Below, one piece after another: positions 49,301 to 60,561 of a DNA stretch of 64,000 nucleotides. Both the position numbers and the translations under genes were made by a program. The notes beneath the pieces were generated by a model that saw only the letters and a program-made list of their open reading frames with translations, was not told where the DNA came from and did no database searches. Position 1 is the stretch's first letter. Each line of letters starts with the position of its first letter. This stretch comes from Paulownia fortunei (Eukaryota > Streptophyta > Magnoliopsida > Lamiales > Paulowniaceae), in assembly GCA_019321725.1 (NCBI GenBank), contig CM033120.1, positions 17,514,278 through 17,578,277 on the forward strand, given 5' to 3'.

Positions 49301-52300
49301 TTTTTATTCTTTTGTTTTTGCTATTCTGTACAGAATGCTATACCTTGTAATTAGAAACATCTAAGTTACTCAAATGGATAATTATTTCACATTATTGCAG
49401 CATGATGAACTGGAGGTTTTCTTTGTTTTCTGTTCCCCCTCCAGATCTCAATTCTATTCCATCTCCTGCTTCAAATTATAATCTTCTTCTGTTGTTAGTA
49501 GGAAAAGATGCTGTGCTCAGGAAACTCTTAACTTAACCTACTGCCAAACTTGTGCAGCGCTTATATTTTTTCAGAAATTCCCCCTGAATAATAACTTTAT
49601 AAGCAGTAGTCTATTAAGCAATATGGGCACTATGTGTAACTCAATATTTTTTGTAAATTAAGCTGTAAAAGCTCTTTCTTCTTTTTGTTGATTTTCAGGT
49701 TATGTGGCTTTCCATTCAATTTTTATACTTGGTGCAAACTTTAATAGATTTAATTTATTATCAAGAAGGTTTTGTTTTCCTATGGCAGATAAATGTTCTT
49801 TACATGTTAATTGTGGTGGTGCTGATTTGATTGTCAAAGAAAGCAACAAAAGAGTTATTTATGAAGGAGATGATGGAGGTGATTCTGCAAGATATTTAAG
49901 TAATAATTATTGGGGCTTTATTAGCACTGGAAACTTCATGGATGTACCTAATTACCAAAATTCACGTCCAATCAGACCTACAATGACCACAAATTTATCT
50001 GACTTGTACACCACGGCTCGCCTTAGTCCTCTTTCACTTACATATTTCCATTATTGCCTGGAGAAAGGGAGTTACAATGTGGGCCTGCAGTTTGCTGAAA
50101 TAGTCTTCACAAATGACGAAACATATTACAGTCTCGGAAGGCGGATGTTTGATATATACATTCAGGTTGTTGCTACATATTAATGGAACTCTATATATCT
50201 CCAGGTAACTTGTATTGCTTTTCTGACCCTTTTTGTACATCAGGAAAATTTAGTCTGGAAAGATTTTAACATTGAAGATGAGGCTCGTGGAACTGGAAGG
50301 CCAGTGGTTAAATATTTTAATGCCACAGTGCAGGATAGTACCTTGGAGATCAGATTTTACTGGGCTAGTAAAGGGACTACACGAATTCCTAATAGAGGAG
50401 ATTATGGTTCTCTTATATCAGCGATTTCAGTCAATCCATGTGAGTACTTCCACTGGTCTTCCTTTTTGTGCGTCCTTACCTTCTTAACTTTACAAGCATA
50501 ACACACAATCAACTTATTGAATGTGAATTATTTCTACAATTCGAGACATAATTGATTTAATTTTATGGTATGAACATATAATTGTGACTCTTATTATCGA
50601 ATCTCGTGATGTTCCAGCTTCTATTATTTTCTTTAATTGTGCCATAGCCTATGTTGACTGCTAATCAACCTTTCTCTTTGATGAACTTTGGTTGTTTTCT
50701 TGTGCTATCTTAAACTGATTCTGCACAAGAACTTTTTAATTACACAACTAGAATACTTTTCAAAATTGCCATTTTTCCACTTTAGATGTCATGGTTGCAT
50801 GTAGATACAGATCTTGTGGTGGCTATAATTTATACCAGTTGTAGTGTGTAACTTATATCAAGCTCTCCCAGCATCCTCTCAGACATCTTGCTTAGATTTT
50901 AGATAAATGAATCTTGAAGGTGATCTTCATAAAAATCACTATCATCTTTTCGCCCACAACCACCTAATACCTTAGTTAAGCTGCAGTGGATCTAATATTA
51001 CCATATATGCTAGTTAATATCTAAATATATCTATGTATTAGTTATACGTCAAGATTTCATTTTTGAAATTGTTATTATATTGTGTTCAATGCATCTCAGA
51101 ACATTGGAGGGAGCCCACATAAATTAACCTCATTCTTAAAGCAGTCAATTCCTTTTATCTGTTATAAGCAAAAAAAGATACCAAAGATACTCTGCTTAAG
51201 GAGGAAATGAATTCAATGAATTCCAGCTCCTTACCACCAGCTCCTGAGGTTAACATCATGGAAGCCAAAGTTTGATCAATAGGCTTTTGCTTGTGGAGTC
51301 AGCAATATACTGGAAGCTGTAGTTGAGGCATCATCTTGCTTCTTTATCTTTGCTCATTTTTGTGGAAAATGGTCATGATGTCTTTATCTGCATACTCTTT
51401 TTGTTTATTTAGAGTATCTACAGTATATGAATGTCAGCTTGCCTATGGCATATGAATGCCAGGAAATGGATAGCCTATCCGTATCAGATAAATTGTAATC
51501 TAGATGAGATATGCACTCTCACATCTTTTTGTTACATATTACTTTTATTTATTTAACTATTTCTCTGCAGATTTCAGGATTTGTTCAGAGGGTAACAAGA
51601 AGAATGTAACAGCCATTATTGTAGGTGCAGTAGCTGCAGTCTGTGCTATTTTCTTGATATTGGGTATCCTTTGGTGGAAAGGTTTTTTAAAAGGCAGAAA
51701 ACAAGCAGGAAAAGGTGATGTTCTCAATTCTTTAAGGAGAAAAAAATTTGTGATTCATAAGCTATAATTATTTGTTGATTGTACGGAACTTGTTATCATA
51801 GTCGGTAACTAATTTAATCAAGTTGAATGCTTTAGTCTAAAAATTTTGCACTGTTTGTGACATGCATTGGTTGGTGCAAGTTTTGCAACACAATCTTTTA
51901 AAAAGCATTTCACGGCTCAACTCAAAGAAGGGTAGTCTAGAATTCCTTGACGCCAGTGATGGTGGCGATTTATCCCCTGATGCATCTCCTGAGGTGAGAA
52001 TGCAAGGGTGTGTATAGTGTCCACATCGCTGATGCTTATACCTCAGGGTACATGTTAACCACAGGACGATTTGCCCCCTGTTGCATCTACTCAGGTGATG
52101 GGGTATGCAAGGGTGTGTATAGTGTAAGATTTTTGAAGCCGCATTGCTGATGCTTATACCTCAGGGTACCTGTTAAGTACACAGTACAGGATGATTTAGT
52201 TCATGTAAAGGAAAACATAAAATCCTGACTCCATTTATGTCTCACACAATGTTCACTGGTTACAAAGCATTTTTGGATGTGCCCTGAAACTACTTTACTA

Positions 52301-54317
52301 TTTTCACTTTTTGCCTTCTCTTCGATTTTTTCCACCCACTTTATGTGAATGTATGTGAATTCTTGGACTCTTAATTAAACATACTAGGCTATGCTTAAGA
52401 ACGCAAAGAAGTTGGCGAAGGCTTATGTTGATACCTTGGGTTGTCATCTCGCCTTCTGAAGGGTCTAATGCCTTGCATTCACTTTAGTCTTTGAACATTG
52501 GTAACTCTTTCCGTATAATTCTTGTTAAATGGTATCAAATTTGAAAAGCAAAACTTTCATATACAACAACTGTATATTGTACAACTGATGGCATTGTAAC
52601 TTGTAAGTATTTCTACACGTTCAAACTTCCACGCAAGATTTATGTGGTGCAGAAATGGATTCAATGTGGTCTAAATCATACAGTGTACTATATCTCTGAA
52701 ATCTAAAATGTGAATGCCCGTTGGGTTTCTAAAGGCTCGCTATATTATTTTCTTGCACAGATTTTGAAGGTCTAGAATTGCAAACTGTTGCTTTTTCTTT
52801 GAAACAAATCAAAGCTGCTACTAACAACTTCGATGCTACAAACAAGATTGGAGAAGGCGGTTTTGGTCCTGTGTACAAGGTATTAACTTTATTAAAATAT
52901 TGCTCGTTCGGTGTTTCTTTTAGTGATTCATATTTTCTGATAGAAAAGTGGTGCAGGGTCTACTACACGATGGCACTGTAATTGCTGTTAAGCAGCTCTC
53001 ATCTAGATCAAGGCAAGGAAACCGTGAGTTTCTGAATGAGATTGGCATGATTTCTTGTTTACAACACGCAAATCTTGTGAAGCTGTACGGATGCTGTATA
53101 GAAGGAGATCAATTGCTACTCGTCTACGAGTATATGGAAAACAATAGCCTTGCCCATGTTTTATTTGGTAATTTTTTTTCTATTCCATTAATATCATTTG
53201 GCATATTATGTTTGTTCCTTTATTAGTCTGTGACGATGTCTTGGTCATTGTCAGATTCAAGCAAAAGCCAATTGATGCTAGACTGGCCAACAAGGTTTAA
53301 TATCTGTATTGGAATTGCAAGAGGATTAGCTTTTCTTCACGAGGAATCAAGACTGAAAATTGTTCATCGAGACATTAAAGCCACTAATGTGCTGCTAGAC
53401 AAAGATCTAAACCCTAAAATATCAGATTTTGGATTGGCTAGGCTTAATGAAGATGGGAAGACACATATTAGCACCAAAGTTGCTGGAACAATGTGAGTTC
53501 ATCTCATTATATGGTGATATTGGTTAGAAAACTTTCTTGTTTTGCTCACCACTATAAGGTACTTCTTCATCCTGATTGCAGAGGGTATATAGCACCTGAA
53601 TATGCACTATGGGGTTATCTGACTGACAAAGTAGATGTTTACAGCTTTGGAATTGTGATTTTGGAAATTGTCAGTGGGAAAAGCAACAATAATTACATGC
53701 CAAGTCACAATTTCGTTTGCCTTCTAGATTGGGTACTACAACATTCTTCACCTCTCACTTTATTGTACTTCCATTATCACGTCGTTGGAAGCATAAAACA
53801 CTCATTTGCATTATAGGTTGTTCTGACTTTCTGCTAATCCTTTTAACGCACCTAAGTTAAATGGCAAGGAATGCCCTGTGAGGATTGGTCTCTTTCGACG
53901 AACATCCCCAGAATCCACCAGAGTCTAAATAGCCTCTTCTATAGCCATCGTGGCTAAAAGTGCTAGCTAGGAATAGAGAATGATCATGTCGTTGGAAGCG
54001 TAAAACACTCGTTTGCATGATAACTTGAACATTCTTTCAAACTGTTTCTTCAACGTAGTTATTTATATGTTAGAGCCGATATGGTATTGCAGGCTTGTCA
54101 CTTGCAAGAAAGTAAAAACATTGATGAACTAGTTGATGAAAGGTTGGGTTCTCAAGTCAACAAAGATGAAGTAGAACGAACGATCAAAGTAGCCCTGCTG
54201 TGCACAAATGCAACTCCATCAGTCAGGCCTACGATGTCTGAGGTCGTGCAAATGATTGAAGGGAATGTGGCCATCCCAGATGCAGTTCCGGGGGAAGCAC
54301 ATACACTAGTGATGTGA
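43315..54317 (+). CDS. RFK1: RFK1-like LRR receptor serine/threonine kinase with malectin-like domain (LRR-VIII-2 group)
   Basis: Twenty-four coding exons, 953 residues: 43315-43408, 43953-44127, 44743-44814, 44911-44979, 45065-45136, 45466-45537, 45650-45721, 45802-45873, 45968-46039, 46149-46220, 46307-46378, 47760-47825, 48104-48169, 48736-48798, 48902-48949, 49079-49122, 49789-50165, 50244-50439, 51571-51714, 52761-52879, 52957-53167, 53255-53492, 53582-53732, 54093-54317. Residues 1-25 are a signal peptide. About ten LRRs follow, nearly one per exon, then the malectin-like domain (about 401-591, LHVNCGG start), a transmembrane helix (about 606-627), and an RD kinase with GEGGFG (670-675), VAVK-type Lys691, HRD (787-789), DFG (807-809) and APEYA. 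It should sense an extracellular ligand and phosphorylate cytoplasmic targets; no ligand is known to me. The frame shifts near 54300, so the usual acidic/Ser-rich tail is lost after GEAHTLVM (see findings). An AATAAA lies at 54688-54693. Confidence 0.92.
51967..52191. repeat. tandem duplication in intron 19 of the RFK1-like gene
   Basis: Two diverged copies, about 51967-52067 and 52068-52191, both starting with GATTT. Each has a CCCTG.TGCATCT.CT.AGGTGA block, GCAAGGGTGTGTATAGTGT, and GCTGATGCTTATACCTCAGG followed by GTAC.TGTTAA. Copy 2 has an extra stretch after TAGTGT. They lie just before the first kinase-domain exon. Confidence 0.85.
53776..54023. repeat. pair of 40-base direct repeats in intron 23 of the RFK1-like gene
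   Basis: Copies at about 53776-53815 and 53983-54023 share CGTTGGAAGC.TAAAACACTC.TTTGCAT.ATA with a few transitions between them. They are separated by about 167 bases of unique sequence. This could be an old tandem duplication or the flanks of an insertion. Confidence 0.8.
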
Positions 54318-54463
54318 GGTTTAAAGCCATGAAAGACTTCCACCAAGAGAAGCGAAACCAAAGTTCTGGAAGTCATTCCCAGAATTCAACAGTAGATGCA
54401 GGTTTTTCTTCATATACCTCTGATTTATATGAAATCACTAGAGATACTGTACCACATGGATGA
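54308..54463 (+). pseudogene. out-of-frame remnant of the RFK1-like kinase C-terminal tail
   Basis: In the +2 frame relative to the last kinase exon, an open stretch starts [15 protein letters not shown], continues with SSGSHSQNS and ends RDTVPHG with a TGA at 54461-54463. The (D/N)(D/V)(L/V)RFKAM motif is what homologous LRR-VIII-2 kinases carry directly after their last kinase subdomain, so this is the family's normal tail displaced by an indel (one base lost or two gained) around 54300-54308. It could be a real truncating allele or an assembly error. Confidence 0.75.
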
Positions 54464-55149
54464 GTTATTATATCATTCCAGCTGCAGTGATTGCAGCTAC
54501 ATTCTTTCAATACAATTGTCATATGATGTAAATTTGTAACTTAGTTGGAATTCTCATTCTTATGGTTCTCTCTCTGCAAATTTTATTGTGGGAGAAAATT
54601 CATGTCCAATATGAGCAATTTTTGTAAACACAAACACAGCAGAATCATTGTCTTTTGTCTAAAAGATTCATATGTAATTCTTAAATCAATAAAATACCCT
54701 ATATTTTGGTGGAAAAGTCTGTTCCATTATTTATAAAATTACCAGCAAAAACGCTATTATTTGCAATAACCTTTTGTTTATGCTTGATCTGTATTCAATC
54801 CAGCGACATGTACTATCCCAAAGTGTCAAATTTGATAACCAAGTTGGGGACAATTTTCCAAACTTTGGAGAAGATTTCATTTGTGTTCGTATTAGCGATT
54901 TCTGATGTGAATTCAGCGGGTCACTTGACCGTGAGACCCCTAATCGAACAAATAGCCAATGATTAGAGACTTTCAACTATACAAAGAGTGAAGCCATTCG
55001 AACTTAAGTAGGTCTATTGATGTAAATGATATACTTAATAAATGATTATCAAATACGTAGGCATCCAAGAATTTATTTTTAATTTTCGTGGTGTGATTAT
55101 TAGAGTTATGCAATTTTATTTTATTTTTACTTTAAAGGAAACTCCTACT

Positions 55150-55460
55150 AGATTGAAAAAAAAAATTAAAATAATTTGATACTCGAGTCGAGATCGATCG
55201 TTAAAAGTTCATTTGAGTTTGATTTATTAATTTGATAGTTTGAACACATTTTTTTTGTTCGATAAGATTTGAAATTCAATTCGAACTCGACTAACTTAGT
55301 GAAAAAATAATAAAATATGTATAAAAAAATACTAGAGTTTATTCATGTTTGATTTAATTAAAAATTGTTCAAACTCAATTCGATTAACAATCAAATCAAT
55401 TTTAAAAATAATTTTTCAAACTTAATTAAAATTCAAACAAATTTACTCGATTTATTTAAC
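55150..55460. repeat. possible dispersed repeat with TCGA-rich words
   Basis: The sequence alternates poly-A/T stretches with words such as ACTCGAGTCGAGATCGATCG, TTCGAACTCGACTAA and CAAACTCAATTCGATT. The composition is unlike its surroundings and recalls short dispersed plant repeats. No ends or target duplications were found. Confidence 0.3.
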
Positions 55461-55727
55461 CTTACTGCCTATAATCAAAATTAATTACTACTTGTGTTTC
55501 CGAAAATCAACTTACCTCTCCTTAAATTGGATTGATTAATTCCTTTCAACTCCACAATATTATTTATTTAGCATAATTAGTTGAAGGGAAATATCTAAAT
55601 CATATCTTATTTTTTTTAGTAATTTATTTCTATTATTCGTCCTTAGATAGAGAAGATATTATTAATTTAATACCTTTCCCAATATCAAACTTGTACATAT
55701 ACATACGCTTTGTACATGCCGTAGAAA

Positions 55728-55734
55728 ACGTGTC
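55728..55734 (+). promoter_or_regulatory. ABRE (ACGTGTC) upstream of OBAP1
   Basis: ACGTGTC matches the abscisic-acid response element consensus ACGTG[G/T]C and lies 207 bases upstream of the OBAP1 start codon. bZIP factors of the ABI5/bZIP67 type bind such sites in seed genes. Confidence 0.55.
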
Positions 55735-55854
55735 AGCAAAAGATTCAGGCAGTCAACCACGCAGCAACAGGTCCCATCGAATCATGGCCACCTCAACACC
55801 CCTTGCATGTCTCCGTGGCAGCTAAAGACTTCTCTTCCCACGCCCCATATCCAC

Positions 55855-55862
55855 CATGCATG
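55855..55862 (+). promoter_or_regulatory. RY element (CATGCATG) upstream of OBAP1
   Basis: CATGCATG is the full RY palindrome recognised by the B3 factors ABI3, FUS3 and LEC2. It lies 79 bases upstream of the start codon and 120 bases after the ABRE. ABRE plus RY is the standard pair in seed-maturation promoters, matching the expected seed expression of OBAP1. It may fall within the leader. Confidence 0.55.
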
Positions 55863-55940
55863 CGCCTCTCTCTGGCAGTTCTACTCTGCTCTGCAAAAGC
55901 TTCAATCAAAAGATCATAGAAAAAATAAAACAAAAAATTC

Positions 55941-56952
55941 ATGGCTGAAAGTGATAGAACAGCGGCGTCGGCTCACCAGGGCGGCGAGCAGATCCCGCCG
56001 GGGAAGCCGATGAGCATGGAACAGCACTTGCTGGACAAAGGGGCTCAGAAGCTGCAGTCATTTAAGCCCATCAAGCAAATGAATCAGCACGTCTGTACTT
56101 TTGCTCTCTATAGCCATGACATGACTCGCCAAATCGAGACTCACCACTATGTCACTCGGCTCAACCAGGACTTTCTCCAGTGCGCTGTTTATGACTCCGA
56201 CGACTCGACTGGCCGCCTCATCGGTTCAGTTTTATTTGCTTCATTCAACTGGATTTTCTGTTTACAGCTCTCTGATGATTAGTTGTGTAATTAGTTCTGT
56301 GAGTCGTGCAGGGGTGGAGTATATCATATCTGATCGAATTTTCGAAAATCTATCTCCAGATGAACAGAAACTATGGCATTCCCATGCATATGAGGTCAAT
56401 TCGCGCCTCTTAATTTTCGGCAGATACTGATAAAGGAGTTGTCCTGATTTTAATAATAATATGCAGATTAAATCAGGACTCTGGGTGAACCCTCGGGTTC
56501 CAGAAATGGTTGTGAAACCCGAACTTGAAAACCTTGCCAAGACGTACGGCAAGTTTTGGTGCACATGGCAAACCGACAGAGGTAAATATACTCACAAATT
56601 TTTTTAATCATATGCTGTAAGAATCAAGCGCTTATTACTTTCTGAAAACTGATTCGCGAAATCATCTTTTCTAATCAAGCTGCTAACCCAATATGTTTGG
56701 GCTTGTTTAGGTGATAAGCTTCCAATGGGTCCACCGGCGCTGATGATGTCGCCCCAACCGTTGAAACCGGATCTAATCCTGAGGAGGGATGACAAGTACA
56801 ACATATCAAGTGAGGCTTTGAAAAATTCGAGGGTCGAAATTCCGGAGCCGGAGTGGATTAATCCTCAGGCAGACTACTGGAAGCAGCATGGAAAGGGTTT
56901 CTACATCGACGTGGAGACCACAGAGATAAAGAAAATAACTCCCTTCCCATAG
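55941..56952 (+). CDS. OBAP1: oil body-associated protein 1 (OBAP1)
   Basis: Four exons: 55941-56223, 56312-56394, 56467-56581 and 56711-56952, giving 240 residues, the normal family length. Characteristic segments are HLLDKGAQKLQSFKPIKQMN, the HHYVTRLNQDFLQCAVYDSD region, GVEYIISDRIFE, LPDEQKLWHSHAYE-like text (here LSPDEQKLWHSHAYE), and WCTWQTDRGD with LPMGPPALMMSPQ. OBAP1 associates with oil bodies in seeds; loss in maize and Arabidopsis lowers seed oil and alters oil-body shape. There is no long hydrophobic hairpin, so it is unlike oleosin. The start is the first ATG, just after an A-rich leader. An AATAAA is at 56965-56970. The ABRE and RY motifs upstream support seed-specific expression. 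Confidence 0.96.
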
Positions 56953-57378
56953 GAAAAGCGTTGCAATAAAGGTTTTGTGGGTTTATATATATATATGTGT
57001 ATGTATATGTATGTATAGATATGGATCATGTATGCTACAGTCTTCTTCTGTGCTAAAATTATAGTTGGTTGTACCAAGGCATGTCTGCCTTGGGATACAC
57101 TCCATGTTATTTGCCCTACCATCTTTCTATTACAGAGTTTGTATGGTGTTTCGAAGTAGTTTTCAATCTTCCTTTCAACTTTAAATAGATTTCTATATGA
57201 GAGTAGGAAAGTAAAACTCATAGAGGGAGTTGATAAATAAAAAGGAAGTTGGTAACATTTTCAAAACAAACAAGTTTTGAAGGAATGTTGATGTGGAATA
57301 ATTTCAAACATCTTTGTTTTTTTTTTCCGTCTCCTTATGATCCTTCATGATTGTTTGATGGATGGGTCTCTGTCCGTA

Positions 57379-57437
57379 GATGAAGTGCAAAGACAAGTAT
57401 ATGAACGGACAGATGAAGTGCAAAGACAAGTATATGA
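57379..57437. repeat. tandem repeat, 33-base offset, two copies
   Basis: GATGAAGTGCAAAGACAAGT plus ATATGA occurs identically at 57379-57404 and 57412-57437. The copies are identical over 26 bases, so this duplication is comparatively young. Confidence 0.9.
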
Positions 57438-57564
57438 TGTATGTGCAAAGAACAAATATTTGTGAGGATCTATGGGTCTCTCGAAATGCGTCTCTCTCTG
57501 CCTCTGGATGAATAGGGCCAAGAACAAATACTTGAACAGTGCAAAATAGAGCATATGGTTAGGA

Positions 57565-57633
57565 ATCTCCCAAAATGATTCTCCAATTCTCAAGTTAGGA
57601 TCCCAGAATGATTCTACGATTCTCAAGTTAGGG
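57565..57633. repeat. tandem repeat, about 35-base offset, two copies
   Basis: Copies at about 57565-57600 and 57600-57633 share ATC.CC(A)AATGATTCT..(A/G)ATTCTCAAGTTAGG with a few differences. Confidence 0.8.
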
Positions 57634-57660
57634 TCTTCAGGATTGTCCAGATCCCGAGTT

Positions 57661-57789
57661 GATCATCTAATTATCAAGTTAAATGCTTTCAGAAAACGCT
57701 TGATGTAAAAAATTGGCGAACTTGAGATGATCATCTAATTCTCTAAGTTAAATGCTTTCAGTAAACGCTTAATGTAAAAAATTGGTGAA
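57661..57789. repeat. tandem repeat, 68-base offset, two copies
   Basis: Copies at 57661-57720 and 57729-57789 share GATCATCTAATT, AAGTTAAATGCTTTCAG, AAACGCTT and ATGTAAAAAATTGG. They differ by a few substitutions and a one-base indel. Confidence 0.9.
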
Positions 57790-57822
57790 TCAAAAATTGG
57801 CTAACCTTAAAAATAATATGGA

Positions 57823-57905
57823 GGAGTTATAAATGGTACGAATGAGGTATTTATAGTTGTTTAAGGAGTTATAAATGATATGGATGAAATATTTATAGTT
57901 GTTTA
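57823..57905. repeat. tandem repeat, 42-base offset, two copies
   Basis: Copies at 57823-57863 and 57865-57905 share GGAGTTATAAATG, ATGA followed by TATTTATAGTTGTTTA, with several internal substitutions. Confidence 0.85.
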
Positions 57906-59266
57906 ATTCTGGAATATGATTTGTAAATTTTATTCGTTTAAAACTTAATATTTTTAAATATTATGTATTGATAGGGTTCTCTTGAAGTCCGTGAACTTAA
58001 ACTGGATTTTTAAATATTTTTTTTATGAATTTAAATTATAATCGGTATAACAAATATATCCAAGTTTCATAAATTATATTCTGAAATCAGAATAAGGTAA
58101 CTAATAACATTATGACATGAAGGTATAAATAATTAGTTTTATATTATTTCAGTATAATAATCAACAATTTAATTTATTACAGTGAATTATGAGATCATGA
58201 TATTTACACTCTACTGTATCAATGTCTGGTGGATTTGAGTGAGGGTCTTAGTCAGGTTAGTGGGAATCGAGTCATCTCAATCCAAGCATGTTTCCGGGAA
58301 ATGGAATCAGCCAATCAGGGCCCATGTTTGGTGGGATTTAGACTAGGGTTTATCAGATTGCACTACTACTGCTAGCTACGTTATGTAGTGATTCCCTTTC
58401 GCATTGAAATGGCTTGACAAACACGTGGAAGTTCAATATTAACGCTAAAAACTCAAAATTAGTTGAGGAACCATGGATTCTGAAATCAAATTCGAATCCA
58501 TGTGTAAATCACTGTGTAAATCATAAGGTCAAATTAGGGCTCCACAAATTTAACGTTGTGCAAGTTGTTTAGACATGGACAAATAAATAATCAAAGTTTA
58601 AGGTCAATTTACTAAGCAAATGTTACATTGATGTCGAGTCAAATTGTTATTTAGACGTGTGTATTTTTATGTTTTATCAGTAAACATCAATACAAAAATT
58701 CATTGATTATAATTCAATTTTTGAATCTTGACGATTTAGAAAGTTTATATTATTTTATATCGGACAATACTCAATGCAATTACCATAAAATGTATAGGAA
58801 GTAATCATTTCTTTCAAATATCAGTTTTCATTTTCCAATCAACAGGTAGATACAAGAACACATATTTCACAAGCAATGCATTTATCAAATGTGATCAATT
58901 TTTTGGATTCCACACAATTTCACCTCCACGCACCTCTGAATGTGTATCCCTCTTCTTTCTTGAGGTCTCTTTTTCATCTATACTCAAACCCACCATGACA
59001 GTACAGAAGTAACACCATTGATAGTAGCATGCCATCCCTTCAATAATGACACATACTGCAAATGTGATTGCGGCAGAAATAACATATTTACCATCCATAC
59101 ATGGATATCAGCAACTTGCCATAGATGTTTAGAAAAACAAAAATAGTAGCAACGAAGTAAACTGAAAACAGACGTTATACATGTACACATTATCTTACAA
59201 ACCTATTTATATATATATATGGTTCGCTACATCATTGCACAGCAGACACAGGGTTAGAGAAAAGGT

Positions 59267-60561
<1,295 letters not shown>

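Larger units (their letters stand above)
54464..55940. other. intergenic region upstream of the OBAP1 gene
   Basis: About 1.5 kb. The left 250 bases are the kinase 3' UTR with a polyadenylation-type AATAAA at 54688-54693. From about 55150 to 55460 lies an AT-rich sequence with scattered TCGA-containing words (CTCGAGTCGAG, TTCGAACTCGAC), of the kind seen in dispersed plant repeats. The right 250 bases are the OBAP1 promoter with ABRE and RY elements. No gene is supported. Confidence 0.45.
56953..59266. other. intergenic region with clustered local tandem duplications
   Basis: About 2.3 kb between the convergent OBAP1 and RPL10 genes. The first 200 bases are the OBAP1 3' UTR, including a TA/TG run near 56986-57015. 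The block 57379-57905 is built of four separate two-copy tandem repeats (listed separately). The remainder is AT-rich, with no gene recognised, and the right end should be the RPL10 3' UTR. Confidence 0.5.

Noticed and set aside
57361..57905. Possible CRISPR-like or satellite array
   Set aside because: The units differ in size and sequence and occur only twice each, so this is neither a CRISPR array nor a satellite but a cluster of separate duplications.
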